Translations under genes and position numbers: made by a program
Shown here: piece after piece, positions 13,559 to 13,931 of the stretch
Layout: every line of letters begins with the position of its first letter
Position numbering within the stretch: the first letter of the stretch is position 1
Notes under the pieces: generated by a model
What the model was told of the DNA's origin: nothing
The model's database searches: none
What the model saw: the letters and a program-made list of their open reading frames with translations, nothing else
Assembly (NCBI GenBank): GCA_019235595.1
Contig: JAFAKI010000008.1
Coordinates: 1-13,931 of the forward strand
Direction of reading: 5' to 3'
DNA: 13,931 bases
DNA from: Mucilaginibacter sp.
Lineage (GTDB): Bacteria > Bacteroidota > Bacteroidia > Sphingobacteriales > Sphingobacteriaceae

Positions 13559-13931
13559 CTACTTTACCATTGAAAATTTGCCCGCTACTTCTGCAAGATG
13601 AGCCGTTTGCTTCGGATCTACAGGACGGACGCCGCCAATAACCAGTGAGCTATTGACAATTTCAATCTCCCAGTTAGTTTTAGCTGTATCTGCTATTACG
13701 TTTCTGAAGGCTTTGGTCATTGAGCGCAGCGCCTTCGACTTATTTGCGGCCACAACGTTAAATTTTTTGCTGAATGCAGGATCGTCCTTAAAATATACCT
13801 CGGTTGGATGCCCCGGGTTCTCCATTTTATCAGCGACTTTCTCCTGGGTTATCGTAAGCCGGCCAAAGTCATTTCTTAAAGTAGCCGATGCCCATACCTG
13901 GTATTTGTATTGATCTTTGCCAGAGTCAGGA
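13559..13931 (-). CDS. Unrecognised protein, 5' end missing
   Basis: The frame ends with TAG at 13559-13561 and is open to the right edge, giving 123 residues of a C-terminal part; the true start is outside the window. An internal Met at 13825 is not likely the start, because the preceding residues (KYQVWASATLRNDFGRL) look like folded protein in the same frame. The seen part is alpha/beta and soluble: FNVVAANKSKALRSM, NWEIEIVNSSLVIGG, and a final helix. The strand and helix order recalls membrane-attached DUF3137-type proteins, but the match is too loose to name it. No membrane span is seen in this part. Confidence 0.7.
   Translation of the reverse strand, partial: PDSGKDQYKYQVWASATLRNDFGRLTITQEKVADKMENPGHPTEVYFKDDPAFSKKFNVVAANKSKALRSMTKAFRNVIADTAKTNWEIEIVNSSLVIGGVRPVDPKQTAHLAEVAGKFSMVK

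Overview
The window looks like chromosome from a member of the Bacteroidota, most likely the Sphingobacteriaceae (Mucilaginibacter/Pedobacter type). This is judged from protein families and style only: a MoxR/DUF58/BatA-type locus, a DUF4159 protein, a two-gene TldD/TldE pair, PspC and LiaF-like envelope-stress proteins, GYF_2-RDD membrane proteins, TTG starts without Shine-Dalgarno sequences, and one perfect TAnnTTTG -7 box. No rRNA, tRNA, CRISPR array, transposase or phage gene was seen.

Layout. (1) 1-5117, minus strand: a four-gene operon read from right to left. It holds a MoxR AAA+ ATPase, a DUF58 von Willebrand-type protein, a membrane protein with a BatA N-terminal anchor, and a DUF4175-like membrane protein cut by the window edge. 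(2) 5118-5434: a divergent promoter gap holding a 138-base, multi-hairpin REP/MITE-like element. (3) 5435-6739, plus strand: a DUF4159 protein, probably a functional partner of the MoxR locus, then a GYF_2-RDD membrane protein and a clear intrinsic terminator. (4) 6849-9826, plus strand: a tldD-tldE metalloprotease pair separated by 5 bases; TldD carries a Tat-like leader and TldE does not. (5) 9895-13040, minus strand: an SDR oxidoreductase, a PspC protein, a LiaF/toastrack-like protein and a second GYF_2-RDD protein. The last three look like an envelope-stress module. (6) 13041-13931: a 332-base gap with a good promoter for the SDR gene, a 32-codon single-span membrane microprotein on the plus strand, and the 3' part of an unrecognised gene on the minus strand that enters from the right edge.

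The most striking non-coding structure is a set of degenerate short tandem repeats with a strict 7-base (once 8-base) period. They fill four of the intergenic gaps: DUF58/BatA (two different arrays), MoxR/DUF58, TldE/RDD and LiaF/RDD. Each array uses its own word, and they touch or nearly touch the flanking start and stop codons. Two of them are built as inverted pairs of arrays that could fold as terminator-like hairpins. Protein-family calls come from reading the sequences by eye; no database search was run.
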